Part shown: positions 28,099 through 38,196 of the stretch, piece by piece
Layout of the letters: the number at the start of each line of letters is the position of its first letter
Position numbering within the stretch: position 1 is the first letter of the stretch
Source of the DNA: Shewanella glacialipiscicola
Lineage (GTDB): Bacteria; Pseudomonadota; Gammaproteobacteria; Enterobacterales; Shewanellaceae
Direction: 5' to 3'
DNA: 64,000 bases
NCBI RefSeq assembly: GCF_023283485.1
Contig: NZ_JAKILU010000005.1
Span: 1-64,000 of the forward strand
The notes under the pieces: model-generated
The model's database searches: none
Told to the model about the DNA's origin: nothing
The model's input: only the letters and a program-made list of their open reading frames with translations
Program-made: the position numbers and the translations under genes

Positions 28099-29655
28099 AT
28101 GAGTTTTAGCTACCGCAGTATCGTCACATTGCTTTTAGCGATCATTGTAGCCAGCTTACTTCAGCTTGTATTTTTCGCGGTACCAAAAAATAAACCCCTT
28201 CCTGTGCTCAATGCTCAAGAGATACGTCAAGATCTCTACGCCCTATTAAGTCAAATAGAACAATACTCAGGTTTCTATGCGTTAACTATGGATAACACCA
28301 ACGCGCAACTCAGCCATGTAGCAAGCCTCATTGTTGAGCAACATCAGGATATTACGCCACATGCCCGATTTGCGGCCGAAATAACTAAACTACTGAATAC
28401 ATTAAAAGACCCTGGCGCACTGGTACAAAATTTTGATGATAAAAGTGGCGAACTGCCACTAATATTACGGCCTCTAAACGATCAATGGCTGGCTTTAGAT
28501 AAAGACAATAGTCCAATCAATAGCCACTTTCCCTTTATCACTCATATTGATGGGCTTCCCATACATAAATGGGTTACTGCTAGCCAAGCTTATTTGCCCG
28601 AGCCTGCTAGACAAAGCCAAGAAATGCAGTGGCCTTGGCTTAAAAGACTTAATTTATTGCGCGAAGACCTAGGTTTGAGCATTAAACCCTATGTACTTAT
28701 TACTCTGATTAATGACGACATGCAGACTCAGCAGGTCACACTTGCCTTAGCACCAAAACAGTCACAAGTTATCGACGCCATTGCCAAAGAAGATGACAAC
28801 CGTGAGCCCAGCGTGTTTGATCTCATTAATCAATTATCGACATTTGAACGCCCTGAATTTCAAGATATGCCTCATCGGTTAGCAAAGGTCAATACGACGA
28901 CGGTTAAACTTAAAATAAGCGATCTCAGCGCTTTTGAATTAGATAAAGAGTTACAGCAAGAACTGTTCAAGGGCATGACACATCCCTTACTCATCATTGA
29001 TTTACGTGATGCAAAAGGCTTTAGCCCCACACTACTTACCATGTTGTCGCGATACCAAGATACAGATTTAAATAATACCCTAGCGCCAAACGTGATGGGA
29101 TTTGCACATTATCGCCGCTCACCCAAATTCAGAAATGATTACCTAAAACCGCTCAACTTTATGCCACTCGACACGCTAGAGTACAGTGCGCCTCGGCTTA
29201 AGGCTCTCACCCACAACTTACCTACAGTCAACGACGATAAATTTAGTCCTTGGTATGTCCGTACTAAACCTGTGGTGACGCCTGAAGGTCGCAATCGTTT
29301 AGCGCTACTTGTAAGCCCACATTGTCGCCAAGAATGTGAATGGATAGCCTATCGCACTCGTTTATGGTCCAGAGTCAATTTGATTGGCGAAAAAACCTCT
29401 GGTGACTTTGCTCGTCACTATCATTTCAAATTACCAAATAGTGGGCTCGATATAAGGTTGAGTAGCTCATTAACCTATGATGCCCAAGGTAAGCTGTTAT
29501 CTGGTGTGGGGACTGAACCCGATATTTTGCTGCCGCAAAATAACGACATCCAATGGCAAGGACTGGTGAGTTTAGTCCGTTCAGCCAAGCCCAAACCGCA
29601 GCAGGGACAACCAGGCTTACAACCCATAAAATTAGCTCAATCTAAGCTCAATTAG
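28099..29655 (+). CDS. S41-peptidase-like exported protein, probably catalytically inactive
   Basis: 518 aa with an N-terminal signal anchor (about 7-28). The C-terminal half has the shape of an S41 (C-terminal-processing / tail-specific) protease: LLIIDLRDAKG (297-307), LIGEKTSGD (428-436) and GVGTEPDI (469-476). The usual serine site (SASASE type) is replaced by HCRQECE (408-414), and the Lys that would follow TFG in GEKTFGK is Asp (SGD, 436). So it lacks both members of the Ser-Lys dyad by this alignment. It may be a binding or scaffold protein in the periplasm. Preceded by GGAGGA. Alignment was made by eye. Confidence 0.6.
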   Translation: MSFSYRSIVTLLLAIIVASLLQLVFFAVPKNKPLPVLNAQEIRQDLYALLSQIEQYSGFYALTMDNTNAQLSHVASLIVEQHQDITPHARFAAEITKLLNTLKDPGALVQNFDDKSGELPLILRPLNDQWLALDKDNSPINSHFPFITHIDGLPIHKWVTASQAYLPEPARQSQEMQWPWLKRLNLLREDLGLSIKPYVLITLINDDMQTQQVTLALAPKQSQVIDAIAKEDDNREPSVFDLINQLSTFERPEFQDMPHRLAKVNTTTVKLKISDLSAFELDKELQQELFKGMTHPLLIIDLRDAKGFSPTLLTMLSRYQDTDLNNTLAPNVMGFAHYRRSPKFRNDYLKPLNFMPLDTLEYSAPRLKALTHNLPTVNDDKFSPWYVRTKPVVTPEGRNRLALLVSPHCRQECEWIAYRTRLWSRVNLIGEKTSGDFARHYHFKLPNSGLDIRLSSSLTYDAQGKLLSGVGTEPDILLPQNNDIQWQGLVSLVRSAKPKPQQGQPGLQPIKLAQSKLN

Positions 29656-29657
29656 CC

Positions 29658-29692
29658 ACAAAAAAAGAGCCAGCAATTAGCTGGCTCGATTT
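29658..29692. terminator. terminator between convergent genes
   Basis: GAGCCAGC (29667-29674) pairs with GCTGGCTC (29680-29687). On the minus strand it is followed by seven T, giving a strong terminator for the 29744 gene. On the plus strand a weaker ATTTAAT follows. Confidence 0.85.
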
Positions 29693-29743
29693 AATATTTA
29701 TTCGCTAACTCAATAGTAGCGCATCAATAAATGGCATCTAGAA

Positions 29744-31480
29744 TTACTTTTTCTCTGTTGCTTTAGAATTAGCGACAGAGCCTATGACTAAGCCTTGCTG
29801 ATTAACATCAAAACTCATTTTTACTCGCATATTGTAATCTTTAAGCATTTTCATTTCTTCGGGGACTGGCTCACCGCTCATTTCTAATAACGTTAGCATG
29901 GGAGTAAACATCTTGCCGTAGTCAGCAGATAAGCTATACATGCCATTAGTTGACAGTTTCTCAGCCGCAAGTTTGTTTGCCAGTTGCAAACCTTTATCAC
30001 CGCTATACATCACCAAATGCTGACCTTTAATCGCCAACATAGGTTTGATACCTAACTCAGGTGGCAGCATTAATATGGGAGATAAATCAGTGGCATCACC
30101 ATTATCGGCTAATTGCACATCCGCCAACATAGGCGCGAAAGGTTTTACCATATTGAATAACATGGCGGGATTTTCGGCACTCAGGCTAACTAAGGCATCT
30201 ACGCTTTCTAACTGATAATCTTGATCGTGCGTTGTCATTTTAAAGTCGAGTAATGATACGCTCATACCTTTCACGCCATTAGCCATACCGGTGAACATAC
30301 CGAGCATCGCTGGACTTTGTTGACTCAGCTCCGACTGCCATTGTGCTAGTGGCGCACAAGTCAATTGTGGTTTTTGTAGATCATCCCAAATTGCAGTTAA
30401 TGCAGGCGCGACTTCATTAACATCTAAACCTATAGCCATCGAGAATATAGTGCTGTTGATATCGTCCATATGTGCAGGAATAAAACCACGCATTTTTTGT
30501 AACGCTGCCAAAATAGGTTGATTCTTAGTTTCAATCACAAATGAGGCAGCCATGTGGCTTTCTTTTTCGCTTACTGAAAACTCAGTTAACCCTGCAACGG
30601 TACGCGGCCAGTTTGCGGCAATTGCGGTGAGTTCAGCACGGCATTCAGGTGTTCTAATTTCAGCTAATGGATTTTCACCTGTGCTTTCGCTGGCTAAAAG
30701 TAGCGTTAATTGCTGCGATAATAGATTGCTATCGGCTGATGTTAATGCCTTTACAATTTCTACATGATTGATAAAGCTAATGCTGTTATTTTTAAAACCA
30801 TGGGTCTTAATAATATCGTCTAAAATACCTGAAGCTGCTAATGACTGCGGCGCCTTCTTAATACCAAACGCCATTTCTAATAAATCAGGCTTAGTTAAAG
30901 ATGTGCTGAATGTCATCGTTAAAATGCCATCTTTCTGGGCAAATAATAACTCCACTTTTTCAGCTGCACTATCATCCGATAACATATAGGCGCGGTAATC
31001 AACGTCACCGATTTTACGCATTTCGTGGCTTACACCACTGTCTTTTTCGGCTTTATCTAACACAGCCCAAAAAGCATCGACTTGATTAACATCAATTTTG
31101 AAGACTGGCAAAGCGCCTAATGTATAAATATAAGGTTTAACCTCATCAGGAAGGCCAAAGGTTTTCAACAATAAAGCGGGGTCTTTAATTCCCTCCATAT
31201 ATTGCTGATAAATGCTGACAAAGAACTTGCCCATAGGGCTATCTAACTCATCTAGTTCAGTTAAAGTATTACTGGGGTATTGCTGATAATTTCCAGAAAT
31301 AGACTGTAAATAGGCTTTTAACGGGAAAGGAGTTAACTGGCCCGAAAATAACGGCGTATCAGCGGGCACATAGTCGAGCAAAGGGTTTGCAGAGGCACTT
31401 GAACCAGCACCATTTTGCGTATACCAATAACCGCCCGCACCGGCCGCAATAATTGCCGCAGCAATCACAATCTTTTTCAT
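29744..31480 (-). CDS. large anchored or exported protein of unknown function
   Basis: 578 aa with an N-terminal hydrophobic helix (MKKIVIAAAIIAAGAGGYWY), then a small Gly/Ser linker. The rest is a soluble body with PLLDYVPADTPLFSGQL near the start, an opening seen in proteins of the DUF3352 style. Two similar halves may be present (VPADTPLF/PPELGIKPM with following SGDKGLQLA). It is rich in Met, Leu and Ala, with few cysteines. It is probably periplasmic and tethered to the inner membrane. No catalytic motif is visible and function is unknown. Confidence 0.65.
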   Translation of the reverse strand: MKKIVIAAAIIAAGAGGYWYTQNGAGSSASANPLLDYVPADTPLFSGQLTPFPLKAYLQSISGNYQQYPSNTLTELDELDSPMGKFFVSIYQQYMEGIKDPALLLKTFGLPDEVKPYIYTLGALPVFKIDVNQVDAFWAVLDKAEKDSGVSHEMRKIGDVDYRAYMLSDDSAAEKVELLFAQKDGILTMTFSTSLTKPDLLEMAFGIKKAPQSLAASGILDDIIKTHGFKNNSISFINHVEIVKALTSADSNLLSQQLTLLLASESTGENPLAEIRTPECRAELTAIAANWPRTVAGLTEFSVSEKESHMAASFVIETKNQPILAALQKMRGFIPAHMDDINSTIFSMAIGLDVNEVAPALTAIWDDLQKPQLTCAPLAQWQSELSQQSPAMLGMFTGMANGVKGMSVSLLDFKMTTHDQDYQLESVDALVSLSAENPAMLFNMVKPFAPMLADVQLADNGDATDLSPILMLPPELGIKPMLAIKGQHLVMYSGDKGLQLANKLAAEKLSTNGMYSLSADYGKMFTPMLTLLEMSGEPVPEEMKMLKDYNMRVKMSFDVNQQGLVIGSVANSKATEKK

Positions 31481-31630
31481 TTAACAAACTCCATTTGAGA
31501 TCAATTCAATTTAATATAAAAAAAATGCCTAACATAATGTTCTGGCAATTCAATATTGACTGTTCTTACCTATCCCTAATGCGAACAATGTAAAAACCAG
31601 AAAGGTATAAATTTTACTACCACAAAGCAC

Positions 31631-31669
31631 AAAGTAACACCTCAGCCGAAAAGACTGAGGTGTTACTTT
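31631..31669. terminator. strong 15-bp hairpin
   Basis: AAAGTAACACCTCAG (31631-31645) pairs perfectly with CTGAGGTGTTACTTT (31655-31669) around a 9-nt loop. There is little U tract beyond the stem. It lies downstream of mtgA (minus strand) and upstream of the 29744-31480 gene, so it could end the former. The remaining 31481-31872 spacer has no gene. Confidence 0.6.
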
Positions 31670-31872
31670 AAGAATCAACATAAAAACACACCATAATTTA
31701 ACATTAAATAAATCTAGATGCGAATGAGGTAAAGACTTAATTCACTAAAAATCATCATTGATAACGTTAGCTCGATACAAGCTTAGTTTGGTCTTAATTC
31801 TGAGACTATCCGTCGATTGATGATGGCGAATAATAAACAATCAAGACAAGCTATCGGTAAAGGTCATAATGA

Positions 31873-32658
31873 TTATTCTACTTCATAAACTTTTTTAAGC
31901 GTGATATCACCTAACTGATTCATTTGTTTGCGGATCCAAGCCGAGCGCTGCTGTACATAGGACGATGGCGGTGAAATCTTATAGCGCCAAGGGTTAGGTA
32001 AAATGGCGGCAAGTAATGAAGCCTCATATTGAGTAAGCTTGGCCGCAGATTTACCAAAATAATGCTTTGATGCCGCTTCAGCGCCGTATATTCCGGGGCC
32101 AAATTCGACAATATTTAAATACACTTCGAGAATACGTGACTTATCCCAAGTCAATTCCATCAATAGCGTAAACCAGGCTTCTAATCCTTTACGCAAAAAA
32201 CTGCGACTTGACCACATAAAAAGATTTTTCGCCGCCTGCTGACTTAAGGTACTCGCACCACGAACCTTGCCCCCCTGCTGATTGTATTTCAGCGCCGAGC
32301 TAATCGCCGCTAAATCGAATCCACTATGGTCGGCAAAATGTTGATCTTCTGCGGCAATGACCGCTAATTGTAATTGGGAAGATATTTGTTCGATATCACG
32401 CCATTCGTGCATCACCTCACCCATAGGTGCGGGCGGAGATAAAGCACGTTCAATGCGCCAAGTCCACATAGGGGGATCGACAAACCTCAGCAGTATCACC
32501 AATAATATCGAGCATAATAATGCCCAAAGTAATCCCTTAAATAGCCATGACAATAAACGCCGAAAGCTACGCTTTGGTCTTTGAGGTTTCATACTGCTTT
32601 TTTTATTCACACTGGGACGCCGGACATGATCTCGCATCGCATACATAGGAGCCGTCAT
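31873..32658 (-). CDS. mtgA: monofunctional biosynthetic peptidoglycan transglycosylase
   Basis: A GT51 enzyme that polymerises glycan strands from lipid II in the periplasm. The 261-aa protein has a basic cytosolic N-terminus (about 1-34), one membrane helix (about 35-60) and the GT51 motifs AAEDQHFADHSGFD (catalytic Glu, about 102), GASTLSQQAAKNLF, KGLEAWFTLLMELTWDK and RILEVYLNIVEFGPGIYG. There is no transpeptidase domain, which separates it from PBP1a/1b. Several in-frame ATGs lie within the first 23 codons, so the true start could be later. Confidence 0.93.
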   Translation of the reverse strand: MTAPMYAMRDHVRRPSVNKKSSMKPQRPKRSFRRLLSWLFKGLLWALLCSILLVILLRFVDPPMWTWRIERALSPPAPMGEVMHEWRDIEQISSQLQLAVIAAEDQHFADHSGFDLAAISSALKYNQQGGKVRGASTLSQQAAKNLFMWSSRSFLRKGLEAWFTLLMELTWDKSRILEVYLNIVEFGPGIYGAEAASKHYFGKSAAKLTQYEASLLAAILPNPWRYKISPPSSYVQQRSAWIRKQMNQLGDITLKKVYEVE

Positions 32659-33405
32659 TTATACCATCTCATCCAAGCACTCTCACCTTTGGCAGTCATT
32701 TAGCCATCTATCTCATGCAGAAAAGTCTCTGCAACAACTCGGTCTAAAAAATAATCTCTAGTACTAAGCCTATTACATGCTGATCATGCAACGAGAATCC
32801 CAGAAACACCAAAGATATTTTATAACAGAATCAAAGATAGATAGAGAATAGACCCTAATAGGAACAAATTAAGAATACAAATGGGGCGAAGTAAACTGGA
32901 TTCAACCTCGGCAGCTTTGACGACAGCTGACCGAGGTAATGATGACAGATTAACGAGGGCTAGCAAGTCAATCAAACAACTTTATACTCGCGTAGGCGAG
33001 CCAGGTTTGTACCCTATTTACTGCCTTAAGTTTTGTTATAACGCTATATAGCCAACGCAGCCCATCAATAACGATGACAACAACCCAACTTTGTAAAAGG
33101 TATCAACGATGCCAGTTACACAATAAAAAGCTCAAAACTATCTACGGGAACTTCAAAATATAGCTCAGAATAAATCAATGTGTCACTTTGTGATTAAAAA
33201 TGTATAAAATTCACACAAAACACCGCGATGACGGAGATTAGAATCAATTTAGCGCGTTTTTATGACATTTAGATTACCGCTACGCCAAAAGATACCGCCA
33301 AAATTAAAAATGTATTTTTAATTTCAAAAATCTTAATAGCTAGCGATACTGCAATGGCAAGAATCCATTATTAATATTTTAAATCAATAAGTTAATCATT
33401 ATTGT
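32659..33405. other. gene-free spacer with small hairpins
   Basis: About 750 bp without a supported gene. It holds a hairpin ACCTCGGCAGCT / AGCTG(A)CCGAGGT around 32904-32936, a small one CTCGC-GTAG-GCGAG near 32987, and a near-perfect AT palindrome at 33301-33324 (AAATTAAAAAT/ATTTTTAATTT). Confidence 0.45.
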
Positions 33406-34191
33406 TTAAATGTCATAGTGTAAGCCACACTCACGTTTTAGCCCATTAAAGCGAGTTTCTTCTTCACTCATACCCAATTCTAATGGCTTACTGGAATGGG
33501 TGTCGCCAACAGAAACATAACCTTGATCCCAAAGTGGATGATATGGCAAATTAAATTGCGTCAAATATAAATGCACATCTTTATTGGTCCACTCAATAAT
33601 CGGCAGTAATTTAAACCGCGAACCATGAATCGCCAATATAGGTAAGGTTTCACGGCTGCTGGCTTGGCTGCGGCGCAGCCCAGCAAACCAAGTGCCAACT
33701 TCCAGCTCAGTTAAGGCACGCTGCATAGGCTCCACTTTATTTAAACGGTTGTACTGCTCTAACCCATTTAAACCTTGTTCCCACAACTGACCAAAACGTG
33801 CCTCTTGCCATGCAGATGTCATTGCTGCTTGATACACTTTTAAATTTAACGATAACCGCTGCGTCAGTTCATCAATAAACTGATAGGTTTCAGGGAACAA
33901 ATATCCGGTATCGGTCAAAATAACCGGAATATTTGCCCGTGCTTGGCTCACCATATGCAGCATTACCGCTGCTTGGATCCCAAAACTTGACGACAGTGCG
34001 GGGTTACCGGGCAAATAAGTTAACCCCCATAACACTCGCTCTTGCGCGCGCAGCCCTGCTAAAAACTGATTAATGCGCTCAAGCTCTATCGTTTGTTCGG
34101 CTTTAGGTGCGATCAATAGCGACTGTAGCTCTACAGAGCTGATGATTGTCGGCACTTTAGTTTCATTATTGTTCAGATAAAGCTCAGCCAT
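33406..34191 (-). CDS. cysH: phosphoadenylyl-sulfate (PAPS) reductase
   Basis: Reduces PAPS to sulfite with thioredoxin. From ATG 34191 it has 261 aa. AAGGA lies five bases upstream, and the start overlaps the cysI stop by 8 bp, so the longer frame to 34212 is not favoured. Features are the PP-loop-like [40 protein letters not shown] and the C-terminal catalytic ECGLH. There are no extra cysteine pairs for an iron-sulfur cluster, so it is PAPS- rather than APS-type, matching the presence of cysC. Confidence 0.95.
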   Translation of the reverse strand: MAELYLNNNETKVPTIISSVELQSLLIAPKAEQTIELERINQFLAGLRAQERVLWGLTYLPGNPALSSSFGIQAAVMLHMVSQARANIPVILTDTGYLFPETYQFIDELTQRLSLNLKVYQAAMTSAWQEARFGQLWEQGLNGLEQYNRLNKVEPMQRALTELEVGTWFAGLRRSQASSRETLPILAIHGSRFKLLPIIEWTNKDVHLYLTQFNLPYHPLWDQGYVSVGDTHSSKPLELGMSEEETRFNGLKRECGLHYDI

Positions 34192-35881
34192 GAAAATCCT
34201 TAGCGGCGTCAATAACCGCCTTTACTACGCCGATGCGAACAGTAAAGTTGCCAAAAGTTTCGCTAGCATTACGCTCTGTCGCGTAGCGGCCAAACAAGGT
34301 ATCTAACTCTGCCAGAATTTCGGCTTCTTGGATATTTTCCCGGTGCATTTTATTCAAACGTGTGCCTTCAAAACTTGCACCTAAATACAAGTTATAACGA
34401 CCAGGCGCTTTACCTACTAAACCAATTTCGGCAGCAAATGGGCGTGCACAGCCATTAGGGCAACCCGTCATCCGCACCACTATTGCCTGTTCACTGATAC
34501 CATGTTTTGCCTGTAATGCATCGATATGGTCGATAAACTCGGGGAAATAACGCTCCGCTTCCGCCATAGCTAACGGGCACGTTGGCAGCGCCACACAAGC
34601 TATCGAATGACCACGAGTTTGAGTAATCACTTGCCCCAACAGACCATGTTTACGGGCTAAGCCTTCAATGGTGGCTTTATCTTCTGCCGCCACACCTGCG
34701 ATGATCATGTTTTGATTCGAGGTCATGCGGAAATCGCCTTGGTGAATTTTAGCGATTTCGCGCAATCCGGTTTGCAGCGTTTTACCGGGATAATCCTTTA
34801 CCCGACCACTTTCAATGTACAAGGTTAAATGCCATTTACCATCAACGCCTTCAACCCAGCCATAACGATCACCGCGATCGCCGATTACCACGTCACGCTT
34901 AGGCTCAAATTTTACCCCAGCACGCGCCTCGACTTCGGCTTTAAACTTCTCATAACCATGGTCAACAATGGTGTATTTAAGGCGTGAACGTTTGCGGTTT
35001 GAGCGATTACCCCAATCACGCTGTACTGTCATCACCGCTTCGGCAAACTTCATTACATCTGCGGCTTTAATAAAGCCCAAATCGTCACCCAAACGTGGGA
35101 AAGTTTCCACTTCGCCGTGGGTTGAGCCCATGCCACCGCCAGCCGTTAAATTAAAGCCAACCAGCTCACCTTTTTCAGCAATGGCGATAAACCCTAAATC
35201 GTTGGTGTAAACGTCAACATCATTATCTGGCGGTACAGCCACGGCCATTTTAAACTTACGCGGCAGATAAGTTTTGCCATACACAGGTTCAACGGTTTCA
35301 TCTTCGGTCGAGAGTAATTTTTCTTTATCTAACCAAATTTCAGCATAGGCGCGGGTGTGGGGTAACAAGTGATCAGACAATTGCTTTGCCACCGCATAAG
35401 CCTGTTGATGCAATCTAGATTCAACCGGATTAGGGTTACACATCACGTTACGGTTTACATCACCACAAGCGGCGATTGAATCCAGCGCTTCACGATCTAA
35501 TCCTTGGATTAACGGTTTAAGATTGCGCTTTGGAATACCGTGGTATTGAAAGGTTTGACGAGTGGTCAAACGTATACTGTTTGAACTGGTTAACGTTGAA
35601 GCGATTTCATCCACTCCCAACCATTGCTGTGGTGTACACACGCCACCAGGCACCCGAGCACGCAACATGAAGCTGTATAAAGGCTCAAGTTTTTGCTCTT
35701 TACGTTCATTACGTAAATCGCGATCGTCCTGCTGATAAAAACCATGAAATTTGATCAACTGCTGATCACTATCGCTGAAGCTACCCGTGACGGAAGAATC
35801 TAAGCCTTCTGTAATCGTACCGCGCAGATAATTACTGTCAGTTTTTAAGTATTCGTTTAACGCTAACTTTTGCTCACTCAT
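34184..35881 (-). CDS. cysI: sulfite reductase (NADPH), hemoprotein subunit
   Basis: Reduces sulfite to sulfide by six electrons at a coupled siroheme and 4Fe-4S centre. The 565-aa protein (E. coli 570) has [24 protein letters not shown]-like HGIPKRNLK, the sirohaem region [13 protein letters not shown] and the four cluster cysteines in [13 protein letters not shown] (with a preceding ACVALPTC) and [10 protein letters not shown]. It acts with CysJ. It lies between cysJ (100 bp upstream) and cysH (overlapping). Siroheme would derive from the CobA product encoded at 25687. Confidence 0.96.
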   Translation of the reverse strand: MSEQKLALNEYLKTDSNYLRGTITEGLDSSVTGSFSDSDQQLIKFHGFYQQDDRDLRNERKEQKLEPLYSFMLRARVPGGVCTPQQWLGVDEIASTLTSSNSIRLTTRQTFQYHGIPKRNLKPLIQGLDREALDSIAACGDVNRNVMCNPNPVESRLHQQAYAVAKQLSDHLLPHTRAYAEIWLDKEKLLSTEDETVEPVYGKTYLPRKFKMAVAVPPDNDVDVYTNDLGFIAIAEKGELVGFNLTAGGGMGSTHGEVETFPRLGDDLGFIKAADVMKFAEAVMTVQRDWGNRSNRKRSRLKYTIVDHGYEKFKAEVEARAGVKFEPKRDVVIGDRGDRYGWVEGVDGKWHLTLYIESGRVKDYPGKTLQTGLREIAKIHQGDFRMTSNQNMIIAGVAAEDKATIEGLARKHGLLGQVITQTRGHSIACVALPTCPLAMAEAERYFPEFIDHIDALQAKHGISEQAIVVRMTGCPNGCARPFAAEIGLVGKAPGRYNLYLGASFEGTRLNKMHRENIQEAEILAELDTLFGRYATERNASETFGNFTVRIGVVKAVIDAAKDFHG

Positions 35882-35981
35882 GGCAACTGCCTCTTAAATT
35901 CGGTTCACTAGCTGCACATCGTGATGGTGTTTGCAGCTTTGGCTATTCTTATGCGTTTTTTATGTGCGTTCTAGGCTGCAA

Positions 35982-37781
35982 TTAATACACGTCTTTTTGG
36001 TAGCGTTTGTCGCTGCGTAGTGTGTCAAAGTAGGCTTCTGCGGCGTCTATATCTAATCCACCCACTTCAATTGCGACTTCAATTAAGGCTTGATGAACAT
36101 CTTTTGCCATCCGCTCAGCATCGCCGCAAATGTACAGATGTGCACCATTTTCAAGCCATTGCCACAGCGTTTTTGCCTGCTCTTTAATACGGTGTTGTAC
36201 ATATATTTTATGGGCTTGGTCACGTGAAAACGCCACGTCAATACGACTTAAATCGCCATTTTTAAGATACTGTTGCCACTCAGTTTGATACAAAAAATCT
36301 TGCTCAAAATGGGGATTACCGAAGAATAACCAGCTATCCGCTTGAACACCTTGGGCAACACGTTCTTGCATAAAAGCACGAAATGGCGCGACCCCCGTAC
36401 CAGGGCCCACCATGATCACGGGCGTTGCTGGATTTTCGGGTAAACGGAAATGCTTATTCGGCTCAACATAAACCTTAACTTGTGTGCCTTCAGCGGCAGA
36501 AGCTAAGAAATGTGATGCGCCGCCAAAACGCGCCGCGCCATGGCGCTCATCTTCCACTAAGGCCACGGTTAAATGTACTTCAGTTTCGACTTCACTTTGG
36601 CTTGAGGCAATAGAGTAAAGTCGTGGCGTTAATGGACGCAGTAACTCAAGCAGCTTTGTCGCACTTAACGTTTCAGCACCATTAGAAAATGGGTACTGGG
36701 CGACTAAGTCGGCAAATTGATGCTTGAGAATAAAATGGCGTACTTGCTCTTTATCCTCACTCAATGCCAACAGCTCAGCATTGCCACTAAGCTCAGCCCA
36801 GGCTTTGACTAATCCAGGATATAACTGAGTCAGTTCTTTGTTATTGAGCAAAGCTTGCTTGAGGGGCAAGGATTGCGATCCAAGCGTGACTAGCTCGTCA
36901 GCCGCGAGTGACAAAGCCGCTAAAATCTCATCCACTAATACTTCGTTATTGCTAAACCATACCCCTAAAGCATCACCTACTTGGTAGGTTAAGCCCGATT
37001 CACCAAGATCAATTTCAACATGGCGTACGTCGCGATCTGAGCCGCGACCCGTAATCTTTTGACTAACGAGTACCTCAGCAAGATATGGATTTTGCTTTGT
37101 AAACTCATTCACTTGCGTAGTCTTAACAGTACCAATGGATACCACATTGGCTGACGAGGTTTGAATTAACGGTTTTACACTGTTCAAAACCTCGGCATGC
37201 CATTCGCTTGCAGCGGTTTCATAATCTACGTCACATTCAATCAAGGGCAATAATGACTTAGCACCTAGAGCCGCGAGGCGAGCATCAAAGTCTTTACCGG
37301 TTTGGCAGAAAAACTCATAGCTAGAATCCCCGAGTGCAAGCACTGAGTAATGCAGGTTGTCTAACTTAGGCGCACGTTTGGAAGCTAAAAATTTATGTAA
37401 TTCGATTGCATCATCTGGGGCCTCACCTTCACCGTGGGTACTTACCACCAGCAAAAGCACAGTTTCTTGTTTCAGTTGGCGTACATTATATTCGCCCATC
37501 GAAGCAAGATTAACCGCATAACCCTGAGCTTGCGCCTTATCGGCAAGGGCTTTAGCAACGCCATGGCCATTACCCGTTTGACTACCATAAAGAATAGTTA
37601 ACGTCTGAACTGTTTGAGTTTCGACAGCGGGAGTCAGTTGGCCGGCGTTAGCTGTCGCGGCAAGATAGCCACTAACCCAAGCCAGTTGTACCGCATTTAA
37701 CTCTGCTGTGAGCTGTTTTAGCTTTTCGATTTGTCCTTGAGACAATGGCGAAGCCAACGATGAAAGTTCCTTTAACAACAT
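35982..37781 (-). CDS. cysJ: sulfite reductase (NADPH), flavoprotein subunit
   Basis: Passes electrons from NADPH through FAD and FMN to CysI. From ATG 37781 (AGGG 9 bp upstream) it has 599 aa, exactly the length of E. coli CysJ; a longer frame to 37889 adds an unlikely tail. A flavodoxin domain follows (about 60-200, TILYGSQTGNGHGVAKAL), then an FAD/NADP reductase domain with PRLYSIASSQ, MVGPGTGVAPFRAFM and the C-terminal KRYQKDVY. First gene of cysJIH, divergent from pntAB. Confidence 0.96.
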   Translation of the reverse strand: MLLKELSSLASPLSQGQIEKLKQLTAELNAVQLAWVSGYLAATANAGQLTPAVETQTVQTLTILYGSQTGNGHGVAKALADKAQAQGYAVNLASMGEYNVRQLKQETVLLLVVSTHGEGEAPDDAIELHKFLASKRAPKLDNLHYSVLALGDSSYEFFCQTGKDFDARLAALGAKSLLPLIECDVDYETAASEWHAEVLNSVKPLIQTSSANVVSIGTVKTTQVNEFTKQNPYLAEVLVSQKITGRGSDRDVRHVEIDLGESGLTYQVGDALGVWFSNNEVLVDEILAALSLAADELVTLGSQSLPLKQALLNNKELTQLYPGLVKAWAELSGNAELLALSEDKEQVRHFILKHQFADLVAQYPFSNGAETLSATKLLELLRPLTPRLYSIASSQSEVETEVHLTVALVEDERHGAARFGGASHFLASAAEGTQVKVYVEPNKHFRLPENPATPVIMVGPGTGVAPFRAFMQERVAQGVQADSWLFFGNPHFEQDFLYQTEWQQYLKNGDLSRIDVAFSRDQAHKIYVQHRIKEQAKTLWQWLENGAHLYICGDAERMAKDVHQALIEVAIEVGGLDIDAAEAYFDTLRSDKRYQKDVY

Positions 37782-38196
37782 GAAATGGCCCTGTGACAAT
37801 GTGATATTCACTAGCTTATCCCGCTTTAAGAAAAGCAAAAAAGAATAAAATAAGATTTTTAATTCCTTTTTGGAATATACAAAGTGCAAAAATTAAGCTA
37901 CAAAAGTGTGCACTGGTTAAAAGTTTTTGATCCGACCAGTGCTGAAACGACCTGCTTGTGCAATATGCACTTGTGCCAAATTAAAGTCTTGCCACAATGG
38001 TAACGAGCCTGTCGTACTGTCACCTCTGTTGTTCAAAGAAAAGTGTGTTTCTAAAACGCACGTTTCATACTTGATATTGAGTGTGATAACTTGCCGCAAT
38101 AAAATAAATGAGTTAACACTAATAACGACCTTTGTAGCTCAAGCGTAATAAACAGTACTCAGGCGGAACGATTATATAAATCATCAGGGAGTAGTC
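37782..38196. promoter_or_regulatory. divergent control region cysJ / pntA
   Basis: A 415-bp spacer should hold both promoters. On the cysJ side it is AT-rich. No confident CysB or other operator could be defined by eye; the small frames across it are not supported. Confidence 0.4.
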
